A DNA stretch of 64,000 bases from an uncultured Saprospiraceae bacterium (GCA_938016265.1 CALLWB010000001.1:1-64000), one strand, 5' to 3'. Shown: positions 8,975 to 18,022, counted from the stretch's first letter. The notes: generated from the sequence alone by a model not told the origin. Program-made: numbers and translations.

Positions 8975-11110
8975 ATGAATGAAAAATATTCTTCAGAAAA
9001 ACAACGACAATTGTACGAATTGTCAAAATCTCTGCTTCAAAACCAAGAGATACCGAACAAACAAGAAGCAGAGCAAGAGCTCCAACAACTAAGAGAAACC
9101 ATCGTCTATCATGAATGGAGATACTCCGTCCTAAACGAACCTGTCATTAGCGACTACGAATACGATCATTTGTACAAACGCTTGGAAGCTGTCGAAAAAG
9201 CCTACCCTGCACTGATTGACGAAGACTCGCCAACACAAAGGGTTTCTAGTGATCTGTCTGCTGATTTTGACAATGTTGCGCACTTAGTGCCAATGCTTTC
9301 TCTCGATAATTCCTATAATGCAGAAGATCTTGGTGATTTTGACCAGCGTATTAGAAACCTGACTAAGACAGAACAGGAACATATAGAGTATTGTGTAGAA
9401 CCAAAATTTGACGGAGGTAGTATCGCCCTTGTCTACGAAAATGACCGTCTGGTCCGTGCAGCCACAAGAGGAAATGGTGTTTCTGGCGAAGAAATCACTA
9501 GAAACGCAAAAGCAATGAAATCCATTCCGCTTAAAGCGGCCTTTTCAAAATATGGAATTCATAAAGTAGAGCTTCGTGGAGAGGTGCTGATTCGTTTGGA
9601 TCGGTTTAAGAAGGTAAACGAGGCTCGGCAGAAGGCAGGCAAATCAATACTGGCCAACCCAAGAAATGCATCTACAGGGGCACTTCGTGTAAAAGACTCT
9701 CAAGAGGTCGCAGATCGTGCGTTGGAAGCGTTTATCTACCAACTAGGATATGCGGTAGATGAGAATGGAGAAAATATGCTTGACCAATTTCCAACCCATG
9801 ATGAAGGAATAGAAGCGTTAGCCAACTTGGGATTTAAAGTACCAACTATCGAACGGAAGGTCTGCAAAACAATTGCAGAAGCTGCCAAATTTTGCAACCA
9901 TTGGCAAGAAAAAAGAGACGAATATGCCTACGAAATTGATGGCATGGTCGTCAAAGTAAATAGTATTGATCTACAAGAACTTTGTGGCTACACCAGCCAC
10001 CATCCACGATGGGCAATTGCCTACAAATTTAAAGCAAAACAAGCAACAACAAAGCTCATAAATGTAGAATTTCAAGTTGGGAAAATTGGCAATGTCACTC
10101 CTGTAGCAAAGCTAGAACCAGTTCCGCTAGCAGGCGTGACAGTTTCTTCTGTATCACTGCACAACGAAGATTTTATACGCGATCGGGATTTGCATATTGG
10201 AGACACAGTGCTTGTAGAACGTGCTGGCGACGTAATTCCCTACATCGTCAAAGCAATGGAAGAGTTGCGGAATGGAACAGAAGAAAAAATTGTTTATCCT
10301 ACCAACTGCCCTTCTTGTGAAACACTGCTCGTGCGCCAAGAGGGAGAAGCAATTTGGAAATGCGAAAATACCCTCTCCTGCAATGCCCAAGTCCGCAGAA
10401 GACTCATTCATCATGTATCAAAAGGTGCGATGAATATGGATGGATTTGGTGAAAAATACATTGTCCGTTTTAATGAGCTCGGTTGGATCAATACGATACC
10501 AGATATCTATCGATTGGACTATGATCAGATTGCGGACCTGGAAGGGTTTGGTAAACGGTCTGCCGACAACCTCAAGTCTTCTATTGATAAAGCAAAAGGC
10601 AATCCGATCTCAAGATTACTTTATGGATTTAGTATTCCTTTGGTAGGAACAACGGTGGCGAAAATTTTCGCGTCTGAAGTCGAAGACATCCGGGATCTGC
10701 AGAACTGGACGACAGAGCAGTTTGAAGCATTAAAAGACATTGGACCAAAAGCCGCTGAATATGTTGCCGCTTTTTTTGCCGATCAAGCCAATCTCGATAT
10801 TCTAAACGAATTGGATGCCCTTGGCGTGAATATGAAACGCCTGGACTCGGAGATCAAACAACAGCCAATTTTAGATGGTGCCCTTTCGGGAAAGACGATT
10901 CTATTTACTGGCAGTTTTCAAACCATGAAACGCAATGACGCGAAAGCAAAGGCGATTGCTGTCGGAGCGAAAGCACTGAGTGCCGTTAGCTCAAATCTCG
11001 ACATTTTGGTAGTTGGAGAAAAGGCGGGCTCCAAACTGAAAAAAGCGCAAGAACTCGGTACCGTTCAAATTTTGACAGAGGAAGAGTTTATTGCAATTCT
11101 GGGATCCTAG
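8975..11110 (+). CDS. ligA: NAD-dependent DNA ligase
   Basis: This enzyme seals nicks in replication and repair, using NAD+. The 711-residue protein shows the expected domain order: N-terminal Ia region with YHEWRYSVLNEPVISDYEYD (about 45-64), adenylation domain with nucleophile K144 in EPKFDGGS, OB fold, four-cysteine zinc finger (CPSC...C...C, about 445-470), helix-hairpin-helix region and a BRCT domain starting near LSGKTILFTGSF. I use the ATG giving MNEKYSSEKQ; the upstream in-frame TTG would add 19 residues that cross a TAnnTTTG promoter-like box (8935-8942). It diverges from the WYL-like gene. Confidence 0.96.
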   Translation: MNEKYSSEKQRQLYELSKSLLQNQEIPNKQEAEQELQQLRETIVYHEWRYSVLNEPVISDYEYDHLYKRLEAVEKAYPALIDEDSPTQRVSSDLSADFDNVAHLVPMLSLDNSYNAEDLGDFDQRIRNLTKTEQEHIEYCVEPKFDGGSIALVYENDRLVRAATRGNGVSGEEITRNAKAMKSIPLKAAFSKYGIHKVELRGEVLIRLDRFKKVNEARQKAGKSILANPRNASTGALRVKDSQEVADRALEAFIYQLGYAVDENGENMLDQFPTHDEGIEALANLGFKVPTIERKVCKTIAEAAKFCNHWQEKRDEYAYEIDGMVVKVNSIDLQELCGYTSHHPRWAIAYKFKAKQATTKLINVEFQVGKIGNVTPVAKLEPVPLAGVTVSSVSLHNEDFIRDRDLHIGDTVLVERAGDVIPYIVKAMEELRNGTEEKIVYPTNCPSCETLLVRQEGEAIWKCENTLSCNAQVRRRLIHHVSKGAMNMDGFGEKYIVRFNELGWINTIPDIYRLDYDQIADLEGFGKRSADNLKSSIDKAKGNPISRLLYGFSIPLVGTTVAKIFASEVEDIRDLQNWTTEQFEALKDIGPKAAEYVAAFFADQANLDILNELDALGVNMKRLDSEIKQQPILDGALSGKTILFTGSFQTMKRNDAKAKAIAVGAKALSAVSSNLDILVVGEKAGSKLKKAQELGTVQILTEEEFIAILGS

Positions 11111-11139
11111 GCCGCCTCAGAAAATGACTTGGGTTGGGA

Positions 11140-12000
11140 TTATTTAACCGGCTTACTGCCTTTTGGTCCTAGTTCTTCTATGGTGTATCCGTTCGGATAA
11201 GATGGATGTTTTTTGTCTGTCCTCGTGGCCGGTGTTTTTCGGACAGGCCAAATTCTAAGAAAATAGGCCCTGCTTTTTAAGCTGGCCCTGACAAGGAGAC
11301 GTATAGGTGCTGGTGCTTTTTTATAACCGATGGCACGCAATAACGGCTCATCCATTATTGCCAACATAAATGGCCTGGCAATTGGAAACAAAAACTTAGG
11401 AAGAATCCACCCCATAAACATGTTCATAGTGCTATCTGCAATTCTTCTGGCGGCATCTGTATATTGAAAATGTTCTTCTTCATAGTTTTCAAAGAATGCT
11501 CTGAATTTCGATCTGGTCTCTGGAATACCTTTTATGTGCATCCGAGTGCCTAGTTGTTTCCAAAACTCGAAGGCGGCAAGGTCTTCTGTTCTTGTAGTTT
11601 TTCGATGACCGAATTGATTGATAAACCGCTTGGGTTCAAACAAGAATGCCCCTAAGACGTATAGAAAATCATCGTTAGAGATATTGAAGTTGCTATGAAT
11701 GGCATTCATTCTGTTTATTGCTCTGGCGCCTCGTTCGCTGTCGTATCCATGTTCTACTATTTCTGCCAGGATGAGGTCGGTATCGTCGTATCTTTTTTGA
11801 GATCGTTTGTTGAATTCTCCTGTGCGGTCTAGGAGTTTGCCAATGCTAGGGACAGCAAAGGTTCTGAACAACGCAAACTCTAGCGATCTGGTAGACTCCC
11901 AAGGAAACTCGTGGAGTCCTGATAAATAGACAATTCTTAGATGGTCCTTTACAGGATCAAGTGCTTCTATTTCTTTTAATATTCGGTTACGCCAAAACAT
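11140..12000 (-). CDS. Oxygenase MpaB/DUF2236 family protein
   Basis: The 286-residue protein matches the MpaB/rubber oxygenase-like (DUF2236) family: a helical protein with the RTFAVPSIGKLLDRTGEF region (about 47-64), RAINRMNAIHSNF with a family histidine (about 96-108), DDFLYVLGAFLFEP and FWKQLGTRMHIKG. Members bind b-type haem through conserved histidines; H103 and H152 are candidates. The substrate is unknown. It converges with ligA, 29 nt apart, with no strong terminator seen. A TAAATTTG box lies only 4 nt before the start codon, so the mRNA may be nearly leaderless. Confidence 0.78.
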   Translation of the reverse strand: MFWRNRILKEIEALDPVKDHLRIVYLSGLHEFPWESTRSLEFALFRTFAVPSIGKLLDRTGEFNKRSQKRYDDTDLILAEIVEHGYDSERGARAINRMNAIHSNFNISNDDFLYVLGAFLFEPKRFINQFGHRKTTRTEDLAAFEFWKQLGTRMHIKGIPETRSKFRAFFENYEEEHFQYTDAARRIADSTMNMFMGWILPKFLFPIARPFMLAIMDEPLLRAIGYKKAPAPIRLLVRASLKSRAYFLRIWPVRKTPATRTDKKHPSYPNGYTIEELGPKGSKPVK

Positions 12001-12354
12001 GCTTCAAATTTAAGGTTTTTGAAATCCCTGTGAAACTTTAATTGTTTAAATTAATTTGCATCATCATTTATTAAACTCTGTAAACAGGATACTAGCTATC
12101 TATTTGTTGGAAACATTTGATTTTAATTGAATGCGTTAATTACATTATTCTAGAGGTGTATTAATTAATTAATACATTTTAATTTCTGTTTCTATTTGAT
12201 TGTAAAAAACGATGTGAAGCCTTTTATCCACTCCATTTCCGCCATATCAAGCCCAAAAAGTGTTGCTGGATTTTTTTTGCAAACCCTTTTAGGATGCCTA
12301 TAGAACGATCAGGTTGTTGTATATTGTTGATGAAATTCTTTAATCTTACAGTAT
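12001..12354. other. AT-rich intergenic region with a 20-bp perfect palindrome
   Basis: This is the divergent region between the MpaB-family gene and the methionine aminotransferase. Besides the minus-strand promoter box it contains a perfect 20-bp palindrome at 12157-12176 (TGTATTAATTAATTAATACA). No RNA gene or credible ORF was found. Confidence 0.6.
12005..12012 (-). promoter_or_regulatory. -7 box (TAAATTTG) 4 nt before the MpaB-family gene
   Basis: Exact TAnnTTTG match on the minus strand, almost touching the start codon. If used, transcription would begin at or near the A of the ATG. Confidence 0.45.
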
Positions 12355-13503
12355 ATGGAAGTTCAGTTTAATTCAAAATTACCCAATACAGGAACTACTA
12401 TTTTTTCTGTAATGAGTGCCTTGGCAAAAGAACACAATGCAATAAACCTGTCTCAGGGTTTCCCCAATTTCGATTGTGATCCCAGACTTCAAAAGCTGGT
12501 GACTAGGTATATGGGTTTAGGGCAAAATCAATATGCCCCCATGCCCGGTCTACCGCGACTCCGACAACAAATTGCAAAAAAAGTTGCCCGCCTTTACCAA
12601 AATGATATTGACCCGAACACAGAAATCACCATAACTGCAGGAGCAACACAAGCTATCTATACTGCCATCTCTGCTTTCATTCGTCCAGAAGATCAGGTCA
12701 TCATTATCGAACCGGCCTACGACAGTTATCGTCCTTCAGTTGAGCTAAACAAAGGAATGGCAGTTCCCTATGAACTCAGTGCGCCAGATTATAAAATAGA
12801 TTGGGATCATTTCAAGAAATTGATGAATATTCGCACCAAAATGATCATCATCAATACTCCACAAAATCCATCCGCCTCCATATTGAGTGCACAGGACATG
12901 GAGCAACTCGAAAAATTGACCGCAGATACGGATATCATCGTCCTAAGTGATGAGGTCTATGAACATATTCTTTTTGATAAGGAATCTCATGAAAGTGTTT
13001 TAAAGTATCCAGGACTTTATCAACGCAGCATGGCCGTTTTTTCGTTTGGCAAAACCTATCACATCACTGGTTGGAAAATTGGTTATTGTATTGGTCCTGC
13101 TTATTTGATGAAGGAATTTCGAAAAGTCCATCAGTTTAATGTGTTTTCTGTCAATACACCTATGCAGCATGCGCTTGCCGATTTTCTCGAATTCCCTTTT
13201 CCCTATGAAGGACTTTCTGCCTACTATCAAAAGAAACGCAATTTGTTTGTTGATGCGCTCGAATCTTCCCGTTTTAAAGTGATTCCTTCCACTGGCACCT
13301 ATTTCCAGCTCGCAGATTATAGCGAGATCAGTGATGCGCCGGATACAGAATTTGTCAAACAACTCACTATTGAGCATGGCGTTGCCGCTATTCCGGTTTC
13401 TGTTTTTTATTCTAGCAAAAAACAAGAAAAAGTCATTAGATTTTGCTTTGCCAAAACAGACGACCTCCTGCGAAAAGCAGGGCAATTGCTCCAAAAGATA
13501 TAA
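12355..13503 (+). CDS. Methionine aminotransferase (YbdL-like, PLP fold type I)
   Basis: This 382-residue cytosolic PLP enzyme resembles YbdL/glutamine transaminase K. It has NLSQGFPNFD (31-40), GLGQNQYAPMPGLPRLR (substrate and dimer region), NTPQNPS, the DEVYEH aspartate, and the PLP-binding lysine K233 in SFGKTYHITGWK. Close relatives transaminate methionine and aromatic amino acids and can make methionine from 4-methylthio-2-oxobutanoate. Only 3 nt separate its stop from the omega-amidase gene, which supports a coupled glutamine-transaminase/omega-amidase route. The ATG start fits the family N-terminus. Confidence 0.88.
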   Translation: MEVQFNSKLPNTGTTIFSVMSALAKEHNAINLSQGFPNFDCDPRLQKLVTRYMGLGQNQYAPMPGLPRLRQQIAKKVARLYQNDIDPNTEITITAGATQAIYTAISAFIRPEDQVIIIEPAYDSYRPSVELNKGMAVPYELSAPDYKIDWDHFKKLMNIRTKMIIINTPQNPSASILSAQDMEQLEKLTADTDIIVLSDEVYEHILFDKESHESVLKYPGLYQRSMAVFSFGKTYHITGWKIGYCIGPAYLMKEFRKVHQFNVFSVNTPMQHALADFLEFPFPYEGLSAYYQKKRNLFVDALESSRFKVIPSTGTYFQLADYSEISDAPDTEFVKQLTIEHGVAAIPVSVFYSSKKQEKVIRFCFAKTDDLLRKAGQLLQKI

Positions 13504-13506
13504 ACC

Positions 13507-14286
13507 ATGCAAGACCTGACCGTCACTCTTGTGCAATCCACTCTTCATTGGGAACAGCCGGAGGCCAATCGAACGATGTTTGCTGAAAAACTTGCCGCAA
13601 TAAAGGAAAAAACAGACCTAGTTGTGCTTCCAGAAATGTTTACTACTGGATTTAGTATGAATGCTGCCGAATTGGCGGAAGAGATGGACGGGCCAACTGT
13701 TTTTTGGATGAAAAAAATGGCGCTTTCGTTGGATGCTGCAATTACCGGGAGTCTGATTATTAAGGAAAAGGAAAATTACTATAATCGGCTTGTTTGGGTG
13801 TTGCCAAATGGGGGTGTTTCTTACTATGACAAGAGACATCTGTTTACTATGGCAAAGGAAGAACTGACTTACACCGCAGGGAGAGAGCGATTGATTCTAG
13901 ATTGGAGGGGCTGGAAAATCTGCCCGTTGGTGTGTTATGACTTGCGATTTCCTGTCTGGAGCAGAAATGATGTCAATTATGACTTGCTCATCTATATCGC
14001 CAACTGGCCTGAAAAACGGAATTTTGCCTGGAAGAATTTGTTGCAAGCACGTGCTATTGAAAACCAGGCATGGACTATTGGAGTAAATCGAGTGGGGGAA
14101 GATGGAAATGGATGGTACTTTTCAGGAGATTCCTCTGTTTATGGCCCGTTGGGCGCGGACTTTTATTATCAAAACGCTCATAAAGAAGATATTTTCACCT
14201 ATAAACTCTTGGCAAATCGAATTTCTGAGATCAGAAGTCAAATGCCTTTCCTCGAAGACATGGACGATTTTCATGTTAAATTTTAA
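13507..14286 (+). CDS. Omega-amidase (YafV-like nitrilase-superfamily hydrolase)
   Basis: The 259-residue nitrilase-fold enzyme carries the Glu-Lys-Cys triad: E43 in LPEMF, K109 in YYDKRHLF, C143 in LVCYDLRFP. The motif order and short C-terminus match YafV/Nit2-type omega-amidases, which hydrolyse alpha-ketoglutaramate to 2-oxoglutarate and ammonia. This removes the by-product when glutamine is the amino donor for the aminotransferase encoded immediately upstream, pulling that reaction forward. The pairing of the two genes in one operon is strong context for this assignment. Confidence 0.88.
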   Translation: MQDLTVTLVQSTLHWEQPEANRTMFAEKLAAIKEKTDLVVLPEMFTTGFSMNAAELAEEMDGPTVFWMKKMALSLDAAITGSLIIKEKENYYNRLVWVLPNGGVSYYDKRHLFTMAKEELTYTAGRERLILDWRGWKICPLVCYDLRFPVWSRNDVNYDLLIYIANWPEKRNFAWKNLLQARAIENQAWTIGVNRVGEDGNGWYFSGDSSVYGPLGADFYYQNAHKEDIFTYKLLANRISEIRSQMPFLEDMDDFHVKF

Positions 14287-14525
14287 TTTTTTCAATTCAC
14301 TTTTTGCAATTTATTCGAATTTCAGTGTAAGAACCTTACCACAAGCGTTACTAAATTCGGCATTATTGCAGTTTTACTTTCTGATATAAACAGAACTATT
14401 TAAGGATAATTAATTCATTAAAAGCTACTAATACAAATTGTTCTTATTAAGGTATTTTAATTTTCTTTCATTTTAAACCCGTAAGAAATTAAATAAATTA
14501 ACCTTACCTATATCAATTCTTTAAC

Positions 14526-14640
14526 TACATTTGTCATACTAATGGTTTAGAAATCAATTTTGATTTAAGTGATTTCGGTCTCATCTTGGTTTTTCATTTT
14601 TCAAATCCCGGCGTATCCTCAATACGACCGGGTTTTTTTA
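14526..14640 (+). ncRNA. Possible small RNA transcript (promoter box to terminator, no ORF)
   Basis: A TACATTTG box (14526-14533) is an exact TAnnTTTG match and is followed about 75 nt later by a strong terminator (14607-14640). The interval has no credible ORF and lies 240 nt after the omega-amidase stop. This arrangement could give an RNA of about 95-100 nt. No known RNA family is recognised, and no -33 element is visible. The terminator could instead belong to read-through from the aminotransferase operon. Confidence 0.35.
14607..14640 (+). terminator. Rho-independent terminator
   Basis: CCCGG pairs with CCGGG, with an inner GTAT/ATAC stem, followed by seven T. Plus-strand orientation. 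It ends either the aminotransferase/amidase operon (320 nt upstream) or the possible small RNA. Confidence 0.85.
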
Positions 14641-14663
14641 TTTTGTTTCTTCTTAATAATGAA

Positions 14664-14699
14664 AAAGGTTTATTAGCCAAATTGAGCCAATAAACCTTT
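14664..14699 (-). terminator. Terminator of the GH85 gene
   Basis: The arms AAAGGTTTATT (14664-14674) and AATAAACCTTT (14689-14699) pair perfectly. On the minus strand the hairpin is followed by a T-rich run. It lies just downstream of the GH85 stop codon. Confidence 0.6.
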
Positions 14700-14723
14700 C
14701 AGAATTGAAGTTGATTTTTTCTT

Positions 14724-16625
14724 TTATTTGATAATTAGCTTATCTGTTTTTCTAGTTTTGGAAGTAGACAATTCATAAAAATATACCCCTTTTGGTAGGG
14801 TAATAATTTCATTATTTCTAGCAAGCTGTTGATCCAAAACCAAACTCCCATCAAGCGCAAAAATCCGCAGTTTACCAGAGGCAGCCTCTCCTAGCGAAAC
14901 AGTAAGCTCGCCACTAGAAGGGTTGGGAAAAACCTTTACCAAACTCGCCTCGGCAGCTGGATCTATTGTACTCACTGGCGTAGTTTCCCTTACTACCATT
15001 TTTCCAATTTTAAGGCCAAAACCAGAAGACGCTTCAATTTTCAGATTAATCGCAGTGACTATTTCAGAAGCTGAAATTGGGTATCCGTCAGTAGCCCCAG
15101 ATTCCCAATCCCCAAAAGTACTTGGATAGTAAGGTGATTCGATGGTGGAACCGCTAGCCATTACCAATTCTATAGTGATCGATTGAACAGAGTTGTTCGT
15201 AGCAACCTTATATGTCAAACTTGTGCCTAGTAACTCAGTTATTGGGTCTACTTCGGTAGAATACAAAGGAATATTGAAGGATCCTCCAGATCCCGACGTG
15301 ATAGAAAGGCAAGAACCTCCATCATAAGCATCATCAAACGCATAACCGAGAATATTCAACCCGTCCTTCTTAAACGTCCAGGAAGGAGGAATCGATTGCA
15401 GGCTCATGTTGTGCCAGTCACCCGCAGTAGCGACATTTCCATCATCATAATAATCTTTACCGTGTCCAAGGTTAAACGATGTAATAAATGGGAAAGAAGT
15501 AATCGCCGTTCTCACTGGCACCACATCAGACAGCCCTTTCCAGCCACCATCTTGTTCGAAGGGATCACCATCTACGCCTGAAAATATCTTATTTTCTGTA
15601 GAATAGAAGGCTCCCAAATCCGAAGGGTCATTTTGAAAGTCCGAAAATGCTGGATAGTTGAAGGTAAAGTTGGTAGCAAATACGGCAATTGAAGTTTTAG
15701 CATTCCCATTGGATACAATATTATTAATCCATGTTGAATTGGTAAACGCTGTTTGGTTGTTTCTATCCGGCCACATATCTGCTCCCATGTATACATCGTA
15801 CGGGCTCCTGCCCAAACCAGAAGCGTGTGCAGCAGAATTATTGACTTGAGTCGCCCCCCACCAATAATTGGTAAACATCCCCGTGCTATTTTCAAAGAAG
15901 TAGGAATTGCTGTTATTCAGTTCATTTTGCCAGGAGACGGGTCCGCTGGGCAGCATGGCATCATACCAGATTATTTCTTTGTTGGTAGCGGCTTTTAGGT
16001 CGGCGACAAAGGCTTTCGCCAACGCTCCAACACTAGCAGACACACTCGTTTCAAAATTGAGCAACCAACCATCAAAATTATAATAGTCTGCAATCTCTAC
16101 CATTTTATTTACTGCGATGAAATCGCCATTGGCGTCTTGCTCCAGAAAATCTAGCAACGTAGATTGGCTTCCTCCCCAGGCAGCGGGTGCAAAAAAAACA
16201 CATCCTGTCACCTTTACTCCATTTTGATGGGCAGCATCTACCCACGACTTAGAAGGTATTAGTACTGTTTCACTTGCGCTTCCTCCAAACCAGGCAAGCA
16301 TATCGATATACTGCCAATGGCTAAAATTGAACAGGTTGAACTGACTTGATTCTTCCACATACGGCGCCCAATTGTTCATCCCGTCTGGGGAGTACAATAT
16401 TTTGAAATCTTTGTTCAAATTGCTATGAATCTGATGATTGGCAGCGAGGGATCTGGGGGCAATTGGAGTGTAGGAGATGTTGGCCGCGTTTGTTGTCGTC
16501 TGTTGCCAGTTTTTCAACTGATTGACGGTCAGGACGAGGTCTTGTGCCTTTACAACATTGAAGAATGTAAAAAACAAAAATACAGAAACCACTGCCTTTC
16601 CTAAATGTGGAAATAACATTTTCAT
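14724..16625 (-). CDS. GH85 endo-beta-N-acetylglucosaminidase with T9SS C-terminal signal
   Basis: This 633-residue secreted enzyme should cut the GlcNAc-beta-1,4-GlcNAc core of N-glycans. Order: signal peptide (1-27, ending VVKAQ), GH85 barrel (about 60-400) and a beta-sandwich region (about 400-560). At the end is a type A T9SS sorting domain (about 565-633; it opens VKVFPNPSSGELTV, closes KTDKLIIK). The GH85 catalytic Asn-x-Glu is N190-F-E192 in GWLLNFET, with Glu as acid/base and Asn assisting the substrate acetamide. Export through the type IX system is predicted, in line with porQ elsewhere in this window. The gene is monocistronic and ends at a terminator hairpin. Confidence 0.9.
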   Translation of the reverse strand: MKMLFPHLGKAVVSVFLFFTFFNVVKAQDLVLTVNQLKNWQQTTTNAANISYTPIAPRSLAANHQIHSNLNKDFKILYSPDGMNNWAPYVEESSQFNLFNFSHWQYIDMLAWFGGSASETVLIPSKSWVDAAHQNGVKVTGCVFFAPAAWGGSQSTLLDFLEQDANGDFIAVNKMVEIADYYNFDGWLLNFETSVSASVGALAKAFVADLKAATNKEIIWYDAMLPSGPVSWQNELNNSNSYFFENSTGMFTNYWWGATQVNNSAAHASGLGRSPYDVYMGADMWPDRNNQTAFTNSTWINNIVSNGNAKTSIAVFATNFTFNYPAFSDFQNDPSDLGAFYSTENKIFSGVDGDPFEQDGGWKGLSDVVPVRTAITSFPFITSFNLGHGKDYYDDGNVATAGDWHNMSLQSIPPSWTFKKDGLNILGYAFDDAYDGGSCLSITSGSGGSFNIPLYSTEVDPITELLGTSLTYKVATNNSVQSITIELVMASGSTIESPYYPSTFGDWESGATDGYPISASEIVTAINLKIEASSGFGLKIGKMVVRETTPVSTIDPAAEASLVKVFPNPSSGELTVSLGEAASGKLRIFALDGSLVLDQQLARNNEIITLPKGVYFYELSTSKTRKTDKLIIK

Positions 16626-16721
16626 ATTAATAGGATTGTAAGGGGGGAGGTTAAAGAATACCCGAATATATGAATTATTAACGTCATGTTTTAAACAAAG
16701 GACCTTTTGTTATTGAAAAAA

Positions 16722-16729
16722 TATTTTTG
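16722..16729 (+). promoter_or_regulatory. -7 box (TATTTTTG) upstream of the tandem lipoproteins
   Basis: Exact TAnnTTTG match, 45 nt before the first lipoprotein start. A -33 TTTG is present nearby but at too short a spacing. Confidence 0.4.
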
Positions 16730-16774
16730 GCGAACTTTTTGCAGATTTTACTCTAATCCCCAAAAAAATATCCC

Positions 16775-17335
16775 ATGAAAAAGACGACTCTTATCATTTT
16801 GTTCCACTGCATAATTGGCCTACTTTTCCAAAGTTGTTGTGATGAACCCCCTCGTGCCATTGTTGGTGGATTTGAATTTAGTATTCGATCTTTTGATATG
16901 GAAAACCTCCAATCAGTGGAATTGGATACCTTAAGAAGCCAATTTTATGTAGAACAAAGATATGAGACCGAACAGGTCGTTTTTGAAAATATGGCGAGCT
17001 TCGGTTTGAACACCGCCTACGCCACCTCTTGCCTACCTTCGGAAATAGTAAACCCAATTGATGAGTCTACTATTGACTTTTCTTTTGATGTCGATTTTGA
17101 ATTAGCTAACGTTTCCTATCCTGCAAATACTAATCTGCTTGCAGATCCAACACTCAATGCTGTTATAAGACTAGATAATTATACGGAGTTAGAAGGCCTG
17201 GTGCGTATTACCTTTAATGAATTTTTTGTAGAAAACGCCATTTTTCCTACAGGAGATGCCAATGTTCGGTTATTCTCAGAATCAAATGATGGTATCGTGG
17301 TAGAAAACATCCGCCAGGTCTTTATTGATTTTTAA
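16775..17335 (+). CDS. Lipoprotein of unknown function, tandem copy 1
   Basis: The 186-residue protein has a lipoprotein signal ending in FQSC (Cys at about 21), so it is probably a membrane-anchored lipoprotein facing the periplasm or surface. The rest is a predicted beta-rich domain with the shared marks LDTL, GLNTAYA(T/W)SC and ANTNLL. The next gene is a paralogue of equal length with the same order of marks. I do not recognise a function. The start codon is preceded by ATCCCCAAAAAA, a sequence also found before the second copy. Confidence 0.72.
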   Translation: MKKTTLIILFHCIIGLLFQSCCDEPPRAIVGGFEFSIRSFDMENLQSVELDTLRSQFYVEQRYETEQVVFENMASFGLNTAYATSCLPSEIVNPIDESTIDFSFDVDFELANVSYPANTNLLADPTLNAVIRLDNYTELEGLVRITFNEFFVENAIFPTGDANVRLFSESNDGIVVENIRQVFIDF

Positions 17336-17405
17336 AGAACATACTTTATCCAAATCCAAATATTCTAACTGCCTTTTATAATAATTATCCCCAAAAAATT
17401 ATTCT

Positions 17406-17969
17406 ATGAAAAAATTCTTTTTAGTCCTTGTGTTTCATTGTATGCTTGGTTTGGCGTTTCAAAGTTGTATCAAATGTCCTGACCAACGAATTACTGGTTC
17501 AGACAGCTTTATTGCTGCAGGGGTTGACGATCTTTTTCCTTCGTTCGGAATCACAGAACTTGACACTCTTGCTGCTCCATTCGCTTTTAAACAGAATTAT
17601 GCAACCGAATCAGTCGCTTTTACACAATCCAATGTGGGCCTAAACACTGCATATGCCTGGTCTTGTGGTACTGTTAACACAATCAACTCAATTAGGGAAG
17701 AAAGCTTTAACCTTACTTTCAATAAAGATTTTGAGTTTTTGGGTGATGTGTACTTAGCCAATACTAATTTGCTAGAAAGCCCAGGGCTCAATGACTATAT
17801 TCTCCTTGACTATGTGGATATAAATCGTTGGGCTGCAACCATTTACTTTGAGCAATTGTTTTATGATGAAGTCAACATTCCTAGTGGAGATATGCTTGTC
17901 CGTTTTACTTCAGAGACCGAAGATGGAGTCCTCATCGAGAGTGAGTTGACGGTATTTATGGATCTTTGA
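17406..17969 (+). CDS. Lipoprotein of unknown function, tandem copy 2
   Basis: This 187-residue paralogue of the preceding gene has the same lipobox context (FQSC), ELDTL, VGLNTAYAWSC, YLANTNLLESPGLN, and a C-terminus ending VFMDL against VFIDF in copy 1. The conserved Cys after GLNTAYA could pair with the second Cys near the mature N-terminus. The 70-nt gap contains the repeated ATCCCCAAAAAA motif just before the ATG. The copies have diverged widely, so the duplication is old. Function unknown. Confidence 0.72.
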   Translation: MKKFFLVLVFHCMLGLAFQSCIKCPDQRITGSDSFIAAGVDDLFPSFGITELDTLAAPFAFKQNYATESVAFTQSNVGLNTAYAWSCGTVNTINSIREESFNLTFNKDFEFLGDVYLANTNLLESPGLNDYILLDYVDINRWAATIYFEQLFYDEVNIPSGDMLVRFTSETEDGVLIESELTVFMDL

Positions 17970-18022
17970 TATCAATTTTGAACAATAAACTTCTCGGAAG
18001 ATCTTCAGGAAAGCCATCGAAT

